From the NCBI GenBank assembly GCA_030248215.1, contig JASANG010001555.1, positions 62,001 through 126,000 of the forward strand: a DNA stretch of 64,000 nt, read 5' to 3'. Origin of the DNA: Enoplolaimus lenunculus. Its lineage: Eukaryota > Nematoda > Enoplea > Enoplida > Thoracostomopsidae. The notes beneath the pieces are model-generated. The model was given only the letters and a program-made list of their open reading frames with translations. It made no database searches and was not told the DNA's origin. Shown here piece after piece: positions 60,795-64,000 of the stretch; positions within the stretch are counted from its first letter, which is position 1, and each line of letters starts with the position of its first letter. Both the position numbers and the translations under genes were made by a program.

Positions 60795-61510
60795 AGCGAC
60801 AGATTTTTCAGTCCAGCGCGCTATCCACTGAGCCACGCCGCCTCACAATCAACTGCTGAGTTTTTCTGTTTTTATGCCTTATAAGAACCTCAACATTATA
60901 CACATGTATATTGGTTCTTCAATGTTTTACTGCTGCTGCATATGAAGGCACTACATATGCAGCAGTGTTTTTTACCGATGTACAGCATCAGCATGAGGTT
61001 ATTATTTGCCTCCATACATCCGCATGTCACATCCCCCGGTTTTTCTACAAGGTCGCCCCTTGACCGCCAACTTATGTATTTTGGGTTCTACCGCGGCAGT
61101 TTGCCATTGCGGTCCAGTCGTAGTCACCATGTGATAAGTTGGGTAGGCTAGGGTACGACAGTCTTTCAGTTTTTAGATCTCAGCAGCTGAAAATGAGGGA
61201 CGCTCCCAATTGGTTTCGAACTCGGTCGACAGATTTTTCAGTCCAGCGCGCTATCCACTGAGCCACGCCGCCGAACTCGGTCGACAGATTTTTCAGTCCA
61301 GCGCGCTATCCACTGAGCCACGCCGCCTCACAATCAACTGCTGAGTTTTTCTGTTTTTATGCCTTAGAACCTCAACATTATACACATGTGTATTGGTTCT
61401 TCAATGTTTTACTGCTGCTGCATATGAAGGCACTACATATGCAGCAGTGTTTTTGCCGATGTACAGCATCAGCATGAGGTTATTATTTGCCTCCATACAT
61501 CCGCATGTCG
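60795..61510 (-). repeat. tRNA-derived SINE, tandemly duplicated
   Basis: On the minus strand the head reads ggcggcgtggctcagtggat then agcgcgctggact, a tRNA-like A-box region. A B-box-like gagttcgaaacc follows in the copy near 61210-61225. Heads occur at 60795-60843, 61229-61273 and 61283-61327. A unit of about 480 bp is duplicated: 60795-61028 recurs at 61283-61510 with few differences. Each copy includes the hairpin ctgctgcatatg/catatgcagcag. Confidence 0.7.
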
Positions 61511-61807
61511 CAAGAAGCACGTCTAGAAGCGCTTTTGGTTTTTCGGGCAAAATTCATATGATTCTTACCTTTGCCTAATTCTGATTTCAATGTGACACGC
61601 CTAATGTTCGTTTTTCAGATGTTGTTATTCCAAATTGGTTTAAGCAGAACAATATTGCGTGTAATATACGAAATACGAATGCACTAAGCGTGTTTTTCAC
61701 TGGCTCATGTATCTAAACAATGAAAGTAAAAACCCGGAAGAGTGGTTTTCTCAAATTGACCCCGAACTACCGTTACTGCACGTCACTCATGGTAGAATGT
61801 GCAAAAC

Positions 61808-62088
61808 ATGCATCGATTGCACAACGGCCAACGTCGCAGTTATAATACATTACTGACATCGTGTTCAACAATGATTTCTACATGCCATATTTCGGGCGTT
61901 TACGTGCTATCACATCTCGTCAAGTTGTTGTTTACCTGGATTGTTGCAACGGCCCAGTGGACACAACATATAGCTCAAGCCGGAGACTCATGCCCTGCCA
62001 AATGTCGCTGCCTTGGTGCTATGATTATATGTCGTCATCTACAGCTTACAACGCTGCCAGCTGATTTGCCTTCGTGGGCTGAAATTAT
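61808..62088 (+). CDS. LRR protein, first coding exon (signal peptide and LRRNT)
   Basis: The frame has ATGs at 61808 and 61871. From the second, a hydrophobic signal-like segment (LSHLVKLLFTWIVATA) is followed by an LRR N-terminal cap with CPAKCRCLG and a later Cys, then LTTLPADLPSW. It ends at donor attat/gtacgt in phase 2, and the next exon completes an Ile codon. The protein should be secreted or a type I/multipass membrane protein. Which LRR family cannot be decided from two exons. Confidence 0.65.
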
Positions 62089-62450
62089 GTACGTTGTAGA
62101 AAAAAATCATGAACTTGGGTTAATTGTATACTTTTGTAGTGTGAATGACAAATGTAATATAAGTAATCCTTTTTGGGGAATTTTTTAGTTAACATCTCGA
62201 AACATGTGTTACGATATCATGTATCAGCATGCTTGCATACGGACGTGGTTCTAAAGCCCACATTAGTTTTCAAGCTTTATATATACACTTTAATTTAGCG
62301 TTCCCGTTCTGTTTATGCTTTAAATGCTGTTTCATGACTTACTGAGAATATCTTGGTTACTCTTCAGTTTGCAAGTTTACGTGTTCTCATTACCTATGTA
62401 TTTGTCGCAAAGTACTTTCTGTTAAATAGTCTTATTCGTATAGCATAGAT

Positions 62451-62847
62451 CAGGGTGCAACCGGAATTCCGGTTCCGGTTCCGGCAATTTTTCACCTTCC
62501 GGTTCCGGTTCCGGTAAATTTTTACCGGATTTAAAAATTCCGGTATTATAATTTGGCCGTTTTCTTAACTTTGCTAATTTTTAAGAATCTCTTTTGACAG
62601 CCACTTGTACTCCGAATATAAGCCATTGATGGTGGATTTCACTTCAGTCGATGATGAAAATCTAAAATACAACAAATAAAATAAATACCTATGTTCGACT
62701 AAGGTTATTTCACAAATAATAGAGCAAAAAATAAGATTAAAATGAAATTTTTGGTGAAATGCATTTTTCATTCTCCGGTTCCGGTTCCGGTAAAATTTTC
62801 AAATTCCGGTTCCGGTTCCGGTAAATTGTAATTCCGGTTGCACCCTG
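62451..62847. mobile_element. hAT MITE with perfect 8-bp target duplication
   Basis: Ends are CAGGGTGCAACCGGAATT and its exact reverse complement. The octamer gcatagat flanks both sides (62443-62450 and 62848-62855). ccggttccggttccgg is iterated near each end and at one internal position. At 397 bp with no transposase, it is a non-autonomous hAT. It lies in the intron between the two LRR exons. Confidence 0.9.
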
Positions 62848-63054
62848 GCATAGATTGATGCGTTGTACCTGTAGATTTTTCGCTGTGAATCTATGAGTTT
62901 TCATAGTTACGCAATAATTATGAGCAAATATTCTGAAAGACAAAAAACTATGAAAAACACGAAAAACTACGAAAAATCTATTAGAAATATTTATTTTGAA
63001 AATTTTATTTTTTGGTGCTGACCAAAAATTGACCTAGGCAGAAACTTTTCATGG

Positions 63055-63125
63055 CCGGTCTCGGTAGTTAGATCTCAGTCAAAGTTGCAGTCTCGGTCTA
63101 GGTTTTTAACCGAGAGCTCCCATCC
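63055..63125 (+). repeat. ggtctcgg-type hAT end fragment
   Basis: ggccggtctcggtagttaga, then gtctcggtctagg, then ccgagagctcccatccct. It resembles the motif-rich end of the element at 5164-5836. Confidence 0.45.
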
Positions 63126-63222
63126 CTATATATTACGCTTTAATCACATGTTTTCACTTTTTCGAAAATTTACTATGTATATACGTAATACGTAAACTAT
63201 ATAAGTACTTCTTGTGTTTCAG

Positions 63223-63297
63223 TGATTTGGGCAACAATTCTATATCTCAACTGAAAGCAGTTAACTTGAAGAAGAATTTAACAGTGCTTAGTAAATT
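63223..63297 (+). CDS. LRR protein, second exon (one leucine-rich repeat)
   Basis: A 75-nt exon between acceptor gtgtttcag and donor aatt/gtaagt, phase 2 at both ends. With the previous exon it encodes IDLGNNSISQLKAV and a following LTVLSKL, one LRR. One repeat per exon of about 72-75 nt with phase-2 introns is the layout I recall for LGR-type receptor genes. That is suggestive only. Further exons lie beyond the window or are masked by the retrotransposon. Confidence 0.7.
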
Positions 63298-63725
63298 GTA
63301 AGTTCAGACTCCTGTATTGTAACAAGAATACAGTAAGCTGTGTTCATGGAAATAAACCACTTGGGGCCATGTACCTTGTACGTGTACAGTTTTGATTTTC
63401 GAGAAATACTTGTGCGGGTCTGGCTTTTCGTTTCCAAACTTACGTGTTTGGTCTATTCTTAACTGTTGCACTGGGTTCGCTTTCGTGGTTCCGACGGAAT
63501 GGGAGTAGCGGAATTCGTCGAAGGGCTTGCCGATTCTTTAATTATAATCTATTTTAAAGTTTAAGAATAGAATGCCGAGCAATGGAACAAAATATCCATC
63601 TAAAAGAAATAAACGTTCACAGAGTAGGGGGAGTTTTGACGTGAAGAATATGAGTTTAACTGTGGTTATGCGAAAAACGAATGGTGTTTGTTTGTTGTTG
63701 TTTCATCCCCATCCAGCTGCACTCG

Positions 63726-64000
63726 TCATGCATCGGTCGGCCGCCGCAGGCGGCCGCATTCGCGTAGAAACTTGATCACATTGACGGGATCGTCGAACAG
63801 GGCGGCCTTGGTCGGGATTTCGCCGAAAGTGGTCAGCCTCTTTGTACAGTGGCGTGGGCACTCACACAGGACGTGTTGGAAGGTGTCGTCGGCCATGAGA
63901 CAATCCTGGCATTTGGGGTCATCGGCGGCGTTGATGCGAGATAGAAACGATCTCAGGAGCGGGCAGTGCTCCCCTGCTCGTAGCTGGGATAGTATGATTC
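63726..64000 (-). CDS. Non-LTR retrotransposon ORF, C-terminal end (partial)
   Basis: Open on the minus strand from the window edge to a TGA at 63726 (about 91 codons). It encodes LRAGEHCPLLRSFLSRI, then the zinc motif CQDCLMADDTFQHVLCEC, the usual C-terminal finger of non-LTR reverse-transcriptase polyproteins. It is much more GC-rich than its surroundings, which fits a recent insertion. It lies in the LRR gene region in antisense. Confidence 0.75.
   Translation of the reverse strand, partial: IILSQLRAGEHCPLLRSFLSRINAADDPKCQDCLMADDTFQHVLCECPRHCTKRLTTFGEIPTKAALFDDPVNVIKFLRECGRLRRPTDA

Noticed and set aside
60795-61330. Functional tRNA genes
   Set aside because: The tRNA-like head lacks a proper acceptor-stem partner and variable/T region in two of three copies, and is repeated with SINE-like body sequence.

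Overview
This is eukaryotic, AT-rich nuclear DNA with few genes. Genes are split by introns with canonical GT..AG junctions, and the spaces between exons are filled with transposon remnants. Short tracts of TTAGGC/GCCTAA, the nematode telomere repeat, recur across the window, and there is a receptor of the myosuppressin/FMRFamide (DMSR-like) type that is abundant in nematodes. I therefore infer a nematode, possibly a large-genome basal lineage. This rests on repeats and family impressions, not on a database search.

Layout. 1-5113 (minus): six exons with mutually consistent phases of a large zinc-finger regulator, carrying an AT-hook, three clustered C2H2 fingers, a Gln/Ser-rich linker, a fourth C2H2 finger, and a long Ser/Thr-rich exon that runs off the left edge. 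5164-5836: hAT-like element. 7.5-10.5 kb: two inverted arrays of a unit of about 80 bp, resembling a foldback element. 11.07-13.3 kb: repeat-flanked region with one GC-rich open frame. 17.9-18.9 kb: interstitial telomere-like repeats. 19371-20232 (plus): a compact single-exon gene for a secreted, cysteine-rich, probably amidated peptide. 20.6-22.1 kb: hAT-like element, then a nearly perfect inverted repeat. 24906-30225 (minus): complete four-exon class A GPCR of about 627 aa with nested transposons in its largest intron. 30.4-56 kb: almost entirely non-autonomous DNA elements and duplications, with one candidate first exon at 45.9 kb. 56.1-60.24 kb: pogo/Tigger element whose transposase (three exons, minus, about 628 aa) looks intact. 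60.8-61.5 kb: duplicated tRNA-derived SINE. 61.8-63.3 kb (plus): first exons of a secreted or membrane leucine-rich-repeat protein. 62451-62847: textbook hAT MITE with perfect 8-bp target duplication. 63726-64000 (minus): 3' end of a non-LTR retrotransposon ORF.

The host genes (zinc-finger regulator, peptide precursor, peptide-type GPCR, LRR protein) show no operon-like relation. A secreted peptide precursor lies about 5 kb from a peptide-type GPCR; nothing here shows that they are ligand and receptor.

Most notable: telomere-repeat tracts carried inside small transposons with matching ends and a near-perfect 8-bp target duplication; several unrelated hAT-like elements that all carry iterated 6-10 bp GC motifs near both ends; the foldback-like double array; the peptide gene; and the apparently intact Tigger transposase flanked by AGGGACA iterons.
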